DNA from: Pseudonocardia ammonioxydans
GTDB lineage: Bacteria; Actinomycetota; Actinomycetes; Mycobacteriales; Pseudonocardiaceae
NCBI RefSeq assembly: GCF_900115005.1
Contig: NZ_FOUY01000002.1
Span: 1 to 64,000, forward strand
DNA length: 64,000 nt
Reading direction: 5' to 3'
Shown here: piece by piece, positions 48,201 to 55,993 of the stretch
How the letters are laid out: the number at the start of each line of letters is the position of its first letter
Numbering within the stretch: the stretch's first letter is position 1
Made by a program: the position numbers and the translations under genes
The notes under the pieces: model-generated
Told to the model about the DNA's origin: nothing
The model's input: only the letters and a program-made list of their open reading frames with translations
Database searches by the model: none

Positions 48201-48337
48201 CCTCGAAGCGGACGCTGTCGGACATGGTGGTGAGCGACGGCGAGGACTGGCTGACGTCGCTGTCGGTCACCGAGCTGCGCGAGGTGTTCGCACTGGGCTC
48301 CGACGCCGTCGCCGACGGGGAGGACACCGATGAGTGA
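45260..48337 (+). CDS. SNF2-family DEAD/DEAH-box helicase
   Basis: 1025 residues. N-terminal ~500 residues form the bacterial SNF2-associated region (VLVVHALHSPGRGVLLWAED). Helicase motifs: QERGVSWLAF, Walker A DDMGLGKT (~563), DEAQ (~666, DEAH-like), TGTPMENRL and, in the C-terminal lobe, LFTQYTEF, GGTGLTLTAANHVIHLDRWW and ATDRAFRIGQ. The family translocates on double-stranded DNA using ATP. GTG start; TAGCGT (45248-45253) lies six bases upstream, suggesting a leaderless mRNA. It overlaps the SWIM gene by 8 bases, a standard pairing. Confidence 0.94.
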   Translation: MLVVHALHSPGRGVLLWAEDGERPARTGRRSLRTARPHPFAVPSDELAAVHPGKPASVTVLLPSHPGGPQDSPGLVRSTARARSRSTPALAPWTVPAVLVDPSELTDPAPGVRYGDGFRHLAELVRLADELAARGRVLPVLATDSGRPVARWRPVVQGLDAVARADLVRRLPPVARCEQRRPGDTAGQDPDELVDAALERFTDAAVRDRLGRSAAMPLALPDRPDAPAALLHALTGPAPEVTASREGLAALREALTAWDDVGREQPGAGTALFRLTEVDTLHDPADPGPDVLDQTGDGTRWQVQFALQSTEDPSLQLEAADVWGGGAERLIAGAQDVLLAELGRAAQVLPELVRALREARPVALDLNIAGAHRFLTRDAPALLTAGFGVALPRGWDGSRALGLKLSASSAGAPGVVTRGGLGRDELAHFRWSLAVGDDELGEDEIAALVAAKAPLVRLRGRWVSVDADALARGLDFLRRSRDRTPTVHDVLAAARGDVDAPLPVTDVEARGRLGALLDGTADRDLEPLPAPPGFTATLRPYQERGVSWLAFLSSLGLGACLADDMGLGKTVQLLALEAHDRAGDPATGTAPTLIVCPMSMVGTWQKEAARFAPELRVHAHHGPARPRGAALHERLGEVDVIVTTYATATRDAEDLRAWRFHRLVLDEAQMIKNSHAAASRTARSLDAAHRIALTGTPMENRLAELWSVMDFLNPGLLGSPEVFRQRFAVPIERHGDDGAARTLRRITRPYLLRRVKTDPQVIDDLPEKIEIVQDHRLTREQASLYRTVVDDMMEKIADSDGIERRGNVLAAMSKLKQICNHPAQLLHDGSAIHRAGGRHRSGKVARLEEILESVLAAGDKALLFTQYTEFAAMLRPHLSARFDTEVLYLHGGTPKKRRDEMVARFQGDDGPSVFLLSLKAGGTGLTLTAANHVIHLDRWWNPAVEDQATDRAFRIGQKRSVQVRKFVCPGTVEERIDTLVASKRTLSDMVVSDGEDWLTSLSVTELREVFALGSDAVADGEDTDE

Positions 48338-49166
48338 CCGTCCGTTCTGGGCCGCCGACGACTACGCCGGCGGGCGCCCGATCCGGGTCGACGGCGGCAT
48401 CCGGATCCACGCGACGAAGGGCGCGGTCGCGCGCACCTGGTGGTCGGCACGGTTCCTCACCGTGCTCGAGCAGCTCGGGGTCGGCGGACGACTCTCCCGC
48501 GGGCGGACCTACGCCCGGTCCGGACAGATCGTCTCCCTCGACATCGACGCCGGCGCCGCGGTCGCCCTCGTGCAGGGCACCCGGCCGCAGCCGTACCGGG
48601 TCCGGATCGGCCTGGGGGTCTGGGACAAGCCGCAGTGGCGGCGGGTGGAACAGGCACTCGCCGCCGACGCCTGGTACGCGGCCGCGCTGCTCGCCGGCAC
48701 GGTCCCGCCGGAGATCGAGGAGCTGCTCGACGGGCTCGGGCTCTCGCTGTTCCCCGCCGCCGGTGATGACCTGGCCCAGGACTGCTCGTGCCCGGACGCA
48801 ACCGTGCCCTGCAAGCACCTCGCCGCGGTGTTCTACGTGCTGGCCGAGCGCTGCGACACCGACCCGTTCACGCTGCTCGCCCTGCGCGGACGGGACCGCA
48901 CGACGCTGCTGGAGCGGCTGCGGACCGAGCGCGACCGCGCGGCCGGGGCGGACTCGGCATCCGGTCCGGCCGCCCTCGCCGACCTGCTCGACGACTTCTG
49001 GACCGCCCCGCCGGGCGGGGCCGCCGCACCGCGCCCGCCGGAGACCGCGCCGGACGCGGTGCTCGACCAGGTACCCGAGCCGGGGCTGCGGTCGGGCCGG
49101 GACACGCTCACCGACCTGCTCCGGCCGGTGTACCGGGCACTCGCCGACCCCGCTCGTGTCGGGTAG
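48330..49166 (+). CDS. SWIM zinc-finger protein, SNF2 partner
   Basis: 278 residues. The SWIM motif CxCxnCxH is in CSCPDATVPCKHLAAVFY (about residue 153). The N-terminal RTWWSARFLTVLEQLG and GRTYARSGQIVSLDI are typical of the SNF2-linked SWIM family. Probably a DNA or protein adaptor for the helicase. GGGGAGG precedes the ATG, which overlaps the helicase 3' end. Confidence 0.93.
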   Translation: MSDRPFWAADDYAGGRPIRVDGGIRIHATKGAVARTWWSARFLTVLEQLGVGGRLSRGRTYARSGQIVSLDIDAGAAVALVQGTRPQPYRVRIGLGVWDKPQWRRVEQALAADAWYAAALLAGTVPPEIEELLDGLGLSLFPAAGDDLAQDCSCPDATVPCKHLAAVFYVLAERCDTDPFTLLALRGRDRTTLLERLRTERDRAAGADSASGPAALADLLDDFWTAPPGGAAAPRPPETAPDAVLDQVPEPGLRSGRDTLTDLLRPVYRALADPARVG

Positions 49167-49180
49167 ATCTTCCCGCCGAC

Positions 49181-49414
49181 GTGTGTTCGGATGTCGCGAC
49201 CGCACGACGCCGGTCGGGGCTGACCCAGAAGCGGCTGGGCGAGCTGATCGGGGTGAGCCGCCAGACCGTGGTGGAGATCGAGGCGGGCGGGTACAACCCG
49301 TCCACCGCGGTCGCGCTGCGGCTGGCGGTGGTGCTGGAGACGCCGGTGACGGCGCTGTTCGCACTCTCCGCGGAGGAGGCCACCGACCTGCGCGCACGCC
49401 GGGACGACGGCTGA
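49181..49414 (+). CDS. XRE-family HTH regulator (YozG-like)
   Basis: 77 residues, nearly all HTH: RRRSGLTQKRLGELIGVSRQ and TVVEIEAGGYNPSTAVALRL. Such short Cro/C1-type regulators commonly precede a small membrane protein, as here (11 bases). The GTG at 49181 fixes the family N-terminus; no clear ribosome binding site is visible. TAGATC at 49164-49169 may be its -10. Confidence 0.87.
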   Translation: MCSDVATARRRSGLTQKRLGELIGVSRQTVVEIEAGGYNPSTAVALRLAVVLETPVTALFALSAEEATDLRARRDDG

Positions 49415-49424
49415 CGGGAGAGGT

Positions 49425-49922
49425 ATGCGAGCGCCGTGGACCGTCCTGCGGGACGCGAATGCCGAGCTGCACCGGGAACGCGACGAACGCGCCGAGCTGA
49501 TCGCACTGCGCAAGGAGCGGATCGTGCTGCGCACGATGCTCTGGACCGGGTTCGCGGGCCTGGTGGTGACGCTCGGACTGGGCACGACGGAGACGCTGCC
49601 CACGGGGCCGGTGCTGACCACCCTCGTCGCCACGCTGCTGACCGGCGGGCTCTCCGTCGCCGTCGCGACCCACCGGCACGGGGCGTCGCACTCGGCCGAG
49701 GCGAAGCGGGCCGACGCCACCCGCAGCCTGGTCCTGCTCCCGGCCACCCCGGTCGTCACGGCCCTGATCCACTGGTACGTGAGTGGCGATCTCGACTTCA
49801 CAGTCCTCTACATCGGGATGCTGGGCCCGATGCTGGCGGCCACCCTGCTGCTGCGCCGGTGGCGGCACGCCCACCTGGCCCGTGAGCAGGACGACACGAC
49901 TGCCGGGCCCGCCTCGGAATGA
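49425..49922 (+). CDS. Membrane protein of unknown function paired with XRE regulator
   Basis: 165 residues. An Arg/Glu-rich amphipathic start (LHRERDERAELIALRKERI) is followed by about four hydrophobic segments (MLWTGFAGLVVTLGL, LTTLVATLLTGGLSVAVA, LVLLPATPVVTALIHW, VLYIGMLGPMLAATLLL) and a charged tail. No motif. GGGAGAGG precedes the ATG. The setting resembles the DUF2178-type partner of YozG regulators, but I cannot prove homology. Confidence 0.75.
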   Translation: MRAPWTVLRDANAELHRERDERAELIALRKERIVLRTMLWTGFAGLVVTLGLGTTETLPTGPVLTTLVATLLTGGLSVAVATHRHGASHSAEAKRADATRSLVLLPATPVVTALIHWYVSGDLDFTVLYIGMLGPMLAATLLLRRWRHAHLAREQDDTTAGPASE

Positions 49923-49936
49923 CCCCCGAACGCGGG

Positions 49937-49972
49937 ACGGCCCGGCCGCTGTGGTCGAGGCGGCCGGGCCGT
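49937..49972. terminator. Strong bidirectional hairpin
   Basis: ACGGCCCGGCCGC (49937-49949) and GCGGCCGGGCCGT (49960-49972) pair perfectly over 13 bp around a 10-base loop. It lies 15 bases past the membrane protein stop and would also end any leftward transcript from the iron-box promoter at 50019-50047. Confidence 0.88.
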
Positions 49973-50013
49973 GATTCCCGAACTGACGCGCCGCTCCCAC
50001 CACGAAGCGACAC
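49937..50013 (-). ncRNA. Candidate iron-regulated small RNA
   Basis: A minus-strand promoter (50047-50019) carrying an IdeR box would start transcription near 50012 and meet the hairpin at 49972-49937 about 40 bases later, giving an RNA of roughly 76 nt. It sits between the 3' ends of two convergent genes, where an mRNA promoter is not expected. A GTG at 50013 could instead start a leaderless 71-codon frame running antisense into the membrane protein, but its Arg/Gly-rich translation looks like noise. Confidence 0.35.
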
Positions 50014-50018
50014 CGTTG

Positions 50019-50047
50019 AAGTTAGCTTAGGCTTACCTCGGCGTCAA
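50019..50047 (-). promoter_or_regulatory. IdeR/DtxR iron box overlapping a leftward promoter
   Basis: TTAGCTTAGGCTTACCTCG (50022-50040) matches 15 of 19 positions of the IdeR/DtxR consensus TTAGGTTAGGCTAACCTAA. On the minus strand TTGACG (50047-50042), a 17-base spacer and TAACTT (50024-50019) form a canonical promoter with the box filling the spacer, the usual arrangement for iron-dependent repression. Confidence 0.6.
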
Positions 50048-50081
50048 GGGTGGATCGCATCGGCGCAGTTCGGAGCATGTG

Positions 50082-50414
50082 TCAGCCGGCGACCGGCTGG
50101 GCGCGCGCCGCGTCGAGCCGCCCCGAGCGGGTCACGTGCCGCTCGAACCAGATCGTGGTCAGCGGCGGGATGCTGGCGAGCAGGCCGACGGCCGCCGTCC
50201 GCAGGTCCCAGCGGAACAGCCGGGCCGTCCACAGGGTCACGAGCGCGTAGGCGACGAACAGCGCCCCGTGGATCGGCCCGAACACCTGCACGCCGAGCTC
50301 GCTGGTGCCGAGCACCCATTTGACGAACATCCCGATCAGCAGCCCGGTCCAGGAACCGGCCTCGGCGATCGCGACGACCCGGAAGATCCGGGCGACGAGG
50401 ATGGGGTCGTTCAT
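50082..50414 (-). CDS. DUF3817 membrane protein
   Basis: 110 residues with three membrane segments: VARIFRVVAIAEAGSWTGLL, VFGPIHGALFVAYALVTLW and LRTAAVGLLASIPPLTTIWF. The FRVVAIAEA...HG pattern is the DUF3817 signature; function unknown. ATG at 50414 is preferred; GTG at 50435 is possible. The iron box lies beyond its 3' end and does not control it. Confidence 0.88.
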   Translation of the reverse strand: MNDPILVARIFRVVAIAEAGSWTGLLIGMFVKWVLGTSELGVQVFGPIHGALFVAYALVTLWTARLFRWDLRTAAVGLLASIPPLTTIWFERHVTRSGRLDAARAQPVAG

Positions 50415-50547
50415 GGCGGTCGGTTCCTCCGGCACGCTTCGGGGACGGCGTCTCCCCTACTCTGCCGCATCCGCCGCACGAACTTCTACTGGGTGTCGAA
50501 TGCAGCGCCCGGCGATGAGTCCGGGGGCCACGGGCGGTCGTCCGGGC

Positions 50548-51132
50548 ATGAGCATCGACCTGACCCCGACCGCCCACGCCGTCGCCGCCGTCGTCTCCGG
50601 CATCACCGACGACCAGCTCGGCCACCCGACCCCGTGCGCCGCCACCACGGTGGCCGCGTTGCTCGACCACCTGCACGGCCTGGCGCGGGCGTTCCGGCTC
50701 GCCGCCGAGAAGGACCCCGAGGCCGTGGACTCGACGGCGAGCCTGGTCGCCGAGCACCTCGCCCCGGACTGGCGCACCGCGATCCCGGCCCGGCTCGACG
50801 CGCTCGCCGCCGCCTGGCGGGACCCGGCCGCCTGGGCGGGCACCGCCCACGCCGGCGGGCTGGAGATGCCCGCGGAGGTCGCCGGCACCGTCACGCTCGA
50901 CGAGCTGGTGCTGCACGGCTGGGACCTGGCTGTCGCCACCGGGCAGCGTTTCGAGCCCGACGACGACGCGGTCGCCGTCGTCCTGGCGTTCACCGAGGCG
51001 ACGGCCGCCGGCGGACCGACGGAGGGGCTGTTCGGACCGGCCGTCGCGGTACCCGACCGGGCGCCGGCGTTCGAGCGGGCGCTCGGGTTCAGCGGGCGTG
51101 ATCCACGCTGGACCCCCGTGACCGCAGCGTGA
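50548..51132 (+). CDS. TIGR03086-type DinB/maleylpyruvate isomerase-fold protein
   Basis: 194 residues: LTPTAHAVAAVVSGITDDQL, HPTPCAATTVAALLDHLHGL and LDELVLHGWDLAVATGQRF are family marks of the four-helix metal-binding fold. The His in DHLHG and LHGWD are probable ligands. Members include mycothiol- and bacillithiol-dependent enzymes; its own reaction is unknown. Confidence 0.88.
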   Translation: MSIDLTPTAHAVAAVVSGITDDQLGHPTPCAATTVAALLDHLHGLARAFRLAAEKDPEAVDSTASLVAEHLAPDWRTAIPARLDALAAAWRDPAAWAGTAHAGGLEMPAEVAGTVTLDELVLHGWDLAVATGQRFEPDDDAVAVVLAFTEATAAGGPTEGLFGPAVAVPDRAPAFERALGFSGRDPRWTPVTAA

Positions 51133-51146
51133 CCACCGCGTAACGT
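51118..51146 (+). promoter_or_regulatory. Leaderless promoter of the LLM gene
   Basis: GTGACC (51118-51123), 17-base spacer, TAACGT (51141-51146), then seven bases to the GTG at 51154. No ribosome binding site is present. Confidence 0.6.
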
Positions 51147-51153
51147 GCCGTGA

Positions 51154-52071
51154 GTGGTCGACTCCCCGCACGGCAAGGTACGGATCGGCATCGGGCTGGT
51201 CGGGGCGCGCAGCGTCCCCGAGCTGGGACCCGAGTTCCACGAGTTCGTCGAGGCACTCGAGAAGTCGTCGGTCGACTCGCTCTGGCTGGCCGACCTGATC
51301 TCCACCCCGGTCATCGAGCCGACGATCGGGAACACCTGGGTGGCCGCCCGCACCGAACGGATCAAGGTCGGCACCGGGGTCACCGTGCTGCCCGGCCGCA
51401 ACCCGATGTTGCTCGCCGCCGAGCTCGCCTCGCTCGCGGTGCTCGCACCGAAGCGGGTCCTGCCGGTGTTCGGGATCCGCGCGGCGTCGCCGGCGGACCG
51501 CCAGTTCTACCCGGCACCGGGCCGGCTCGCCGCGTTGTTCGAGGAGTCGCTGCTGGTGCTGCGCAGGCTGCTCTCGGAGGACCACGTCACCCACCACGGC
51601 GAGTTCTTCACCCTCGACGACGCCTCGATCGTCCCGCGCCCGGAGCGGCCGCTGGACCTGTGGCTGGGCGGCCGCGCACCGGCCGGCCTGCGCCGGGCCG
51701 GACGGCTGGCCGACGGCTGGCTGGCCAGCTTCCTGACCCCCGAGGAGACCGCCCGCGGGCGGTCGGTCATCGAGGACGCCGCCCGTGACGCCGGCCGCAC
51801 CATCGACGACGACCACTACGGCACCAACGTCTGGTTCGCGCTGCCCGGCACCGACGTCGACGCCGCGCTGGAGCGGGCCGCCGCCCAGCGCCCGGACGTG
51901 GACCCCCGCGAGCTCGTCGGGATCGGCTGGGACGGGGTCGCCGAGCTGATCCGCCGCTACGTCGACGGCGGGCTCACCAAGTTCGTGGTGCGCCCGTCGG
52001 CACCGATCACCGACTGGTCGGCCTACCTCGACCAGTTCAGTGCCGAGCTGGGTCCCCTGGAGTCCGGGTGA
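51154..52071 (+). CDS. F420-dependent LLM-class oxidoreductase
   Basis: 305 residues. TIM-barrel of the bacterial luciferase superfamily: VRIGIGLVGARSVPELG, LWLADLISTPVIEP, IKVGTGVTVLPGRNPMLLA and LDLWLGGRAPAGLRRAGRLA. The length and C-terminal KFVVRPSAP agree with the TIGR03854-like F420 group. Substrate unknown. The start codon coincides with the predicted transcription start. The 3' end overlaps the convergent RpiR gene by 35 bases. Confidence 0.9.
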   Translation: MVDSPHGKVRIGIGLVGARSVPELGPEFHEFVEALEKSSVDSLWLADLISTPVIEPTIGNTWVAARTERIKVGTGVTVLPGRNPMLLAAELASLAVLAPKRVLPVFGIRAASPADRQFYPAPGRLAALFEESLLVLRRLLSEDHVTHHGEFFTLDDASIVPRPERPLDLWLGGRAPAGLRRAGRLADGWLASFLTPEETARGRSVIEDAARDAGRTIDDDHYGTNVWFALPGTDVDAALERAAAQRPDVDPRELVGIGWDGVAELIRRYVDGGLTKFVVRPSAPITDWSAYLDQFSAELGPLESG

Positions 52072-52924
52072 GGGTCCCGTCGCCGGGTCCGTGCCCGGTC
52101 AGCGCGCTGCGCAGCCGGTTCAGCCGGACCGACGCCTCGACCGCCTGATCGCGGTGCCGCGCCGCGTGCGCGAGCACCAGCGCGTCGGTGACCATCGCCG
52201 ACGTCGCCGCCTCCGCGGTCAGTTCTCCGCTCGCGGCCACCGCGGGCAGGACGACGTCCACCCGGTCACCCAGCTCGACGCCCAGCGAGTCGGTCACCAG
52301 CACCGTCCGGGCACCGGTCTCGCGGGCGTGCTCGACGATCACCCGGGCCTCGACGGTCGGGCGGCTCGGGAGGAGGAGCACGACCAGTGACGCGGGCTCC
52401 AGCGTCACCAGCGCGTCCGCCAGCCGGAACCCGGTCGCCCCGGACGCACGGGCACGCCTGCCGATCCGGGACAGCCGCTGCGCCAGCATCCGGGCGACCT
52501 GCTCGGACGGGCCGACACCGTAGGCGAGCACGTCGTCCGCCTCCCCGAGCAGCGTGACCGCCCGCTCGAACTCCGCCACGTCGATCGCCGCCCGGGTGCG
52601 GGCGAGCCGGTCCCCGACCTCGCCGAAGGCCCGGTCGAGCAGGGTCGCGGTGTCGTCACCGGCGAGCTCCGTCGCGTGCGCGCCCGGCCCGGTCCGGCCG
52701 ACCACCGGCTCGGCGAGGCTCCGCCGCAGCTCGGCCAGGCCCGAGTAGCCCAGCGCGCGGGCGGTCCGCACGACGGTCGCGTCGCTGGTCCCGGCGGCCC
52801 CGGCGATCTGCTCCGCCGTCGCGAAGATCGCCTCCGCAGCACGGGTCCGCAGGTAGTCCACGACCTTCCGCTCGGCGGCGGTGAGCCGTGCGGCGCGGGC
52901 GCGGTCCTCCAGGTCGGTGTGCAT
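52037..52924 (-). CDS. RpiR-family (MurR/RpiR) regulator
   Basis: 295 residues. N-terminal HTH_6: LTAAERKVVDYLRTRAAEAI and TSDATVVRTARALGYSGLAEL; C-terminal SIS sugar-phosphate-binding domain: YGVGPSEQVARMLAQRL and ARTVLVTDSLGVEL. It probably senses a phosphosugar, although its divergent neighbour is an iron-siderophore binding protein. ATG at 52924; GTG at 52933 is possible. Confidence 0.9.
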   Translation of the reverse strand: MHTDLEDRARAARLTAAERKVVDYLRTRAAEAIFATAEQIAGAAGTSDATVVRTARALGYSGLAELRRSLAEPVVGRTGPGAHATELAGDDTATLLDRAFGEVGDRLARTRAAIDVAEFERAVTLLGEADDVLAYGVGPSEQVARMLAQRLSRIGRRARASGATGFRLADALVTLEPASLVVLLLPSRPTVEARVIVEHARETGARTVLVTDSLGVELGDRVDVVLPAVAASGELTAEAATSAMVTDALVLAHAARHRDQAVEASVRLNRLRSALTGHGPGDGTLTRTPGDPARH

Positions 52925-52944
52925 CGATCCCACCAGTCGTGCTT

Positions 52945-52970
52945 GCTACAGAATTGATCGTCACTGTAGC
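52945..52970. promoter_or_regulatory. Inverted repeat between rpiR and the siderophore-binding gene
   Basis: GCTACAG (52945-52951) and CTGTAGC (52964-52970), 12 bases apart, 21 bases upstream of the RpiR start. The spacing (19 bp centre to centre) fits a dimer bound on one face of DNA; a candidate RpiR operator. Confidence 0.55.
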
Positions 52971-53077
52971 GTCTACGACACAGCAGCGCCCGGAGCGTCC
53001 GGGAGCGCCTCCCCGAACTGCACGCTCCAGGCCCGGCACCGGCACCCACCACACCGGTCAGCTCCGAAGGGGTACCG

Positions 53078-54085
53078 ATGTCCCGCCGTTCCGTACGGTC
53101 GCTCGTCCTGCTCGTCGTCACGCTGGTCGTGGCGGTCACCGCCTGTGCCGGCCCCGCACCCGCGCCACCGGACACGAAGGCGATCACGACCGGCGGTGAA
53201 CGCTTCTCCGTCGCGGACACCGAGACCGCCGCCCTGGGCTCGGATGCCGAACCGGGCGTGTTCCCCCGCACGGTGCGGCACGCGCGCGGCGAGACCGTGC
53301 TCGACGCGGCACCGCAGCGGGTCGTCGTCCTCGACACCGGCGAGCTCGACGACGTGCTGTCGCTGGGACTCACACCGGTCGGTGTCGCCACGACCGACGG
53401 GCAGATCCCCGCCTACCTGGAGCCGAAGCTGGGCGACGCCACCCGGCTCGGCCTGCTCGACCCGCTCAACCTGGAGGGCATCGCGGCCCTGCGTCCGGAC
53501 CTGATCGTCGGCAGCAGGCTGCGGGTCGACCGCTACTACGACCAGCTCGCCGCGATCGCACCGACCGTCCTGAGCATCCGGCCGGGCTTCCCCTGGAAGG
53601 AGAATCTGCGCCTGGTCGGCGACGCGCTGGGTGCGGAGACGGCAGCCACCGAACTGCTGAACGCCTACCAGACCCGGGCCAACGGGATCAGGGACTCCAT
53701 CGGGCCCGATGCGCCGACGATCTCGCTGGTGCGATTCATGCCGGGGCGGCTGCGGCTCTACGGGAACCTGTCGTTCATCGGCGTCATCCTCGCCGACATC
53801 GGCCTGCCCCGGCCTCCGGAGCAGGACATCCAGGAGCTGGCCGTGGAGATCTCGGAGGAGCGGATCGACCAGGCGGACGCCGGTCAGATCTTCTACTCCA
53901 GCTTCGGCGACCCCGCCCGCAACGGCCGCGACGCCGTCGTCGGCGGTGAGCTCTGGGAGCGGTTGCCCGCCGTCGCCGCCGGGAACGTCGCGGAGGTCGA
54001 CGACAGCGTCTGGTTCCTGGGCCTCGGCCCGACCGGCGCGAACCTGGTGCTCGACGACCTGACCGCGTACTTCGCCGACCGCTGA
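53078..54085 (+). CDS. Iron-siderophore ABC transporter substrate-binding lipoprotein
   Basis: 335 residues. Lipoprotein signal with lipobox VTAC (Cys23). FecB/FhuD class III fold: RVVVLDTGELDDVLSLGLTP, LEGIAALRPDLIVGSRLR, then a long helix and ISLVRFMPGRLRLYG, ending WFLGLGPTGANLVLDDL. It would capture a ferric siderophore. No permease or ATPase genes are adjacent, so it must dock on an importer encoded elsewhere. GAAGGGG precedes the ATG. I see no iron box in its promoter region. Confidence 0.9.
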   Translation: MSRRSVRSLVLLVVTLVVAVTACAGPAPAPPDTKAITTGGERFSVADTETAALGSDAEPGVFPRTVRHARGETVLDAAPQRVVVLDTGELDDVLSLGLTPVGVATTDGQIPAYLEPKLGDATRLGLLDPLNLEGIAALRPDLIVGSRLRVDRYYDQLAAIAPTVLSIRPGFPWKENLRLVGDALGAETAATELLNAYQTRANGIRDSIGPDAPTISLVRFMPGRLRLYGNLSFIGVILADIGLPRPPEQDIQELAVEISEERIDQADAGQIFYSSFGDPARNGRDAVVGGELWERLPAVAAGNVAEVDDSVWFLGLGPTGANLVLDDLTAYFADR

Positions 54086-54099
54086 GCCGCCCCGGGCGC

Positions 54100-55872
54100 T
54101 CAGCGGGTGATGGTGAGCGCGTCCGTCGACCCCGGCCGCAGCGTCCCGCAGCCGGAGCGGGGTGCCGCACTCGCCGCCTCGCGGCGCGGCTGGGTGACCT
54201 CGCGGGCGTAGGTGCTCGCCTCGGCCAGCCGCGCCGGGTCGGTGACCAGGTCGCGCCGGACCAGATAGCCGGAGTCGGGGCTCACCATGTGCACCGGGAC
54301 GTACCGCTCGGCCGTCCGCGGGTCGTCGAGCAGCCCGGTCATCCGGGTCCAGTTCCCGTGCACCTCGACGAACTCCGGCGCCACCTCGTCGAGGACGTGG
54401 TCGCGCAGGCCCGCCATGTCGCCGTCGGCGTGGAAGCGCGCGATCGGTGCCGACACCAGACCGACCAGGTCGACGACCTCGTAACGGCTGGTCAGCGCGG
54501 TGCCGCCGACGTCCGGGGTGGCGATCCGGCCGTCCGGGACCCCGAGGATGTCGCCGAACGCGTTCGGCGCCGCCCCCATCCCGACCGCGATCGCGCACAA
54601 CGGCACGGTCGGCCCGTTGCGGAACGTCCGCGCGGTCTCCAGCCACGACGCCGCCGACACCACCAATGCCACCACACCCAGCCCCCCGGCCACGGCGCGA
54701 CCGCGCACGGTGGCCGCGCCGATCGCCCGGTCCGCGGCGAGCACCGCGACCAGTGCTCCGAGCGCCCAGATCGGTGTCGCGAAACGCTGCAGGCCCATCC
54801 AGTCCGGTTCGAGGACGGCGTAGGCGGCGAGCGCGAGCCCGAACGGCACGAGCAGCACCGCGAGCAGGGGCCGGTGCCGTCCCGGCCGCAGCAGCGCCGC
54901 CCCGAGCGCGCCGGCGGCCAGCGACACCAGCAGCCAGCCGGCCACCGGCACCAGCTCGGCCGGCCGGTTCAGCGCGGTCACCTCCGGTAGCCCCTGGGCC
55001 TTCGCGACCGCGGTGTTGGGCACCCACAACCCGAAGGTCGCGACCCGCCAGGCGAGGTAGCCGCCGTAGGGCACGGCGAACACCAGCAGCGACAGGCCCG
55101 CCGCGGCGACGGCACGGCCGATCGTGTCCCGGCGCAACAGCACCAGCAGCGCGACCGGGTAGGCGACGGCATACACGAGCCCGTCCGGGCGGGTCAGTGC
55201 GGCGAGCGCGGCGAGCAACCCGCAGGTCACCGCCGGTCCGGGCGCGGTGAGCCGGCCCCGGGCCACCGCCCGGACCAGCGTCGCGGCGATCGCCGCCGCG
55301 CCGAGCGCGAGCAACGGGTTCTCCAGGCCGGACGCCAGCCAGGCCGCGTACGACGGCACCGCCGCGACCAGCGTCCCCGCCACCGCGGTGACCGCGGCCG
55401 CCCGCCACCGGCCGGGCACGACCTCCCGCGCCACCACGTGGAAGGCGGCCACCACGCCGGCACCGCAGGCCAGCGCGGCCGCCTTCGGGAACAGCACCAG
55501 GTCCGACACCCCGAACCAGGTGCCGTGGTCGAACAGCCCGACCGCGCTCGCCAGCACGAGCAGCGCCAGCCAGGACGGGTTCGACCAGCCCTCCACCGGG
55601 GCCGCGCCCGGCTGCAGGACCGGGCCCGCCCCGGCGGCGATCGAACGGGCGTAGGCGAACGTGATGCCCGCGTCGTCGACCAGCCAGCGGCCGTAGAGCG
55701 CCATGTGCAACGCCAGCGCCGCGGTCGGGACACCGACGGCGAGCAGCCAGGTCAGCGGGGCACGCGGCCCGCGGCTCGGCGCGGGGGTGACGGGCCGGAC
55801 CGGTCTGTCGGGTGCCTGGACCACGCGGGCATCATTCCGCACCGCCCGCGGCCCGCCTACGCGAGGTGGCAT
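54100..55872 (-). CDS. GT-C-type polyprenyl-linked glycosyltransferase (AftB-like)
   Basis: 590 residues from ATG 55872 (574 from GTG 55824). About ten membrane helices, and in the first extracellular loop the GT-C acidic motif WLVDDAGITFAYARS, followed by EGWSNPSWLALL. The large C-terminal extracytoplasmic domain begins near VGMGAAPNAFG. Layout and length resemble AftB-type arabinofuranosyltransferases, which use decaprenyl-phosphoarabinose outside the membrane; a mannosyltransferase is the alternative. A DprE2-like gene 6 kb away supports an arabinan link, though loosely. Confidence 0.75.
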   Translation of the reverse strand: MPPRVGGPRAVRNDARVVQAPDRPVRPVTPAPSRGPRAPLTWLLAVGVPTAALALHMALYGRWLVDDAGITFAYARSIAAGAGPVLQPGAAPVEGWSNPSWLALLVLASAVGLFDHGTWFGVSDLVLFPKAAALACGAGVVAAFHVVAREVVPGRWRAAAVTAVAGTLVAAVPSYAAWLASGLENPLLALGAAAIAATLVRAVARGRLTAPGPAVTCGLLAALAALTRPDGLVYAVAYPVALLVLLRRDTIGRAVAAAGLSLLVFAVPYGGYLAWRVATFGLWVPNTAVAKAQGLPEVTALNRPAELVPVAGWLLVSLAAGALGAALLRPGRHRPLLAVLLVPFGLALAAYAVLEPDWMGLQRFATPIWALGALVAVLAADRAIGAATVRGRAVAGGLGVVALVVSAASWLETARTFRNGPTVPLCAIAVGMGAAPNAFGDILGVPDGRIATPDVGGTALTSRYEVVDLVGLVSAPIARFHADGDMAGLRDHVLDEVAPEFVEVHGNWTRMTGLLDDPRTAERYVPVHMVSPDSGYLVRRDLVTDPARLAEASTYAREVTQPRREAASAAPRSGCGTLRPGSTDALTITR

Positions 55873-55957
55873 TCGGCGCCCGATTCCTCCACTCCGGAAA
55901 CAATTCGCCGACCAATTAAGCGCTCCACCAGCGGAATTCGCAGAAGCGAACGGCACC

Positions 55958-55986
55958 GTGACATCGAACACCAGTTCGAGTAAAAT
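55958..55986 (+). promoter_or_regulatory. Leaderless promoter of the second DUF222/HNH gene
   Basis: GTGACA (55958-55963), 17-base spacer, TAAAAT (55981-55986), then seven bases to GTG at 55994. Both hexamers are close to the housekeeping consensus, unusually strong for this window, and sit in an AT-richer island (about 55880-55990). Confidence 0.7.
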
Positions 55987-55993
55987 GGGGTGC

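Noticed and set aside
49798..50013. A 71-codon leaderless minus-strand frame starting at the iron-box promoter
   Set aside because: Arg/Gly/Pro-rich translation without motif, interrupted by a strong hairpin after ~14 codons; a non-coding transcript is more likely.
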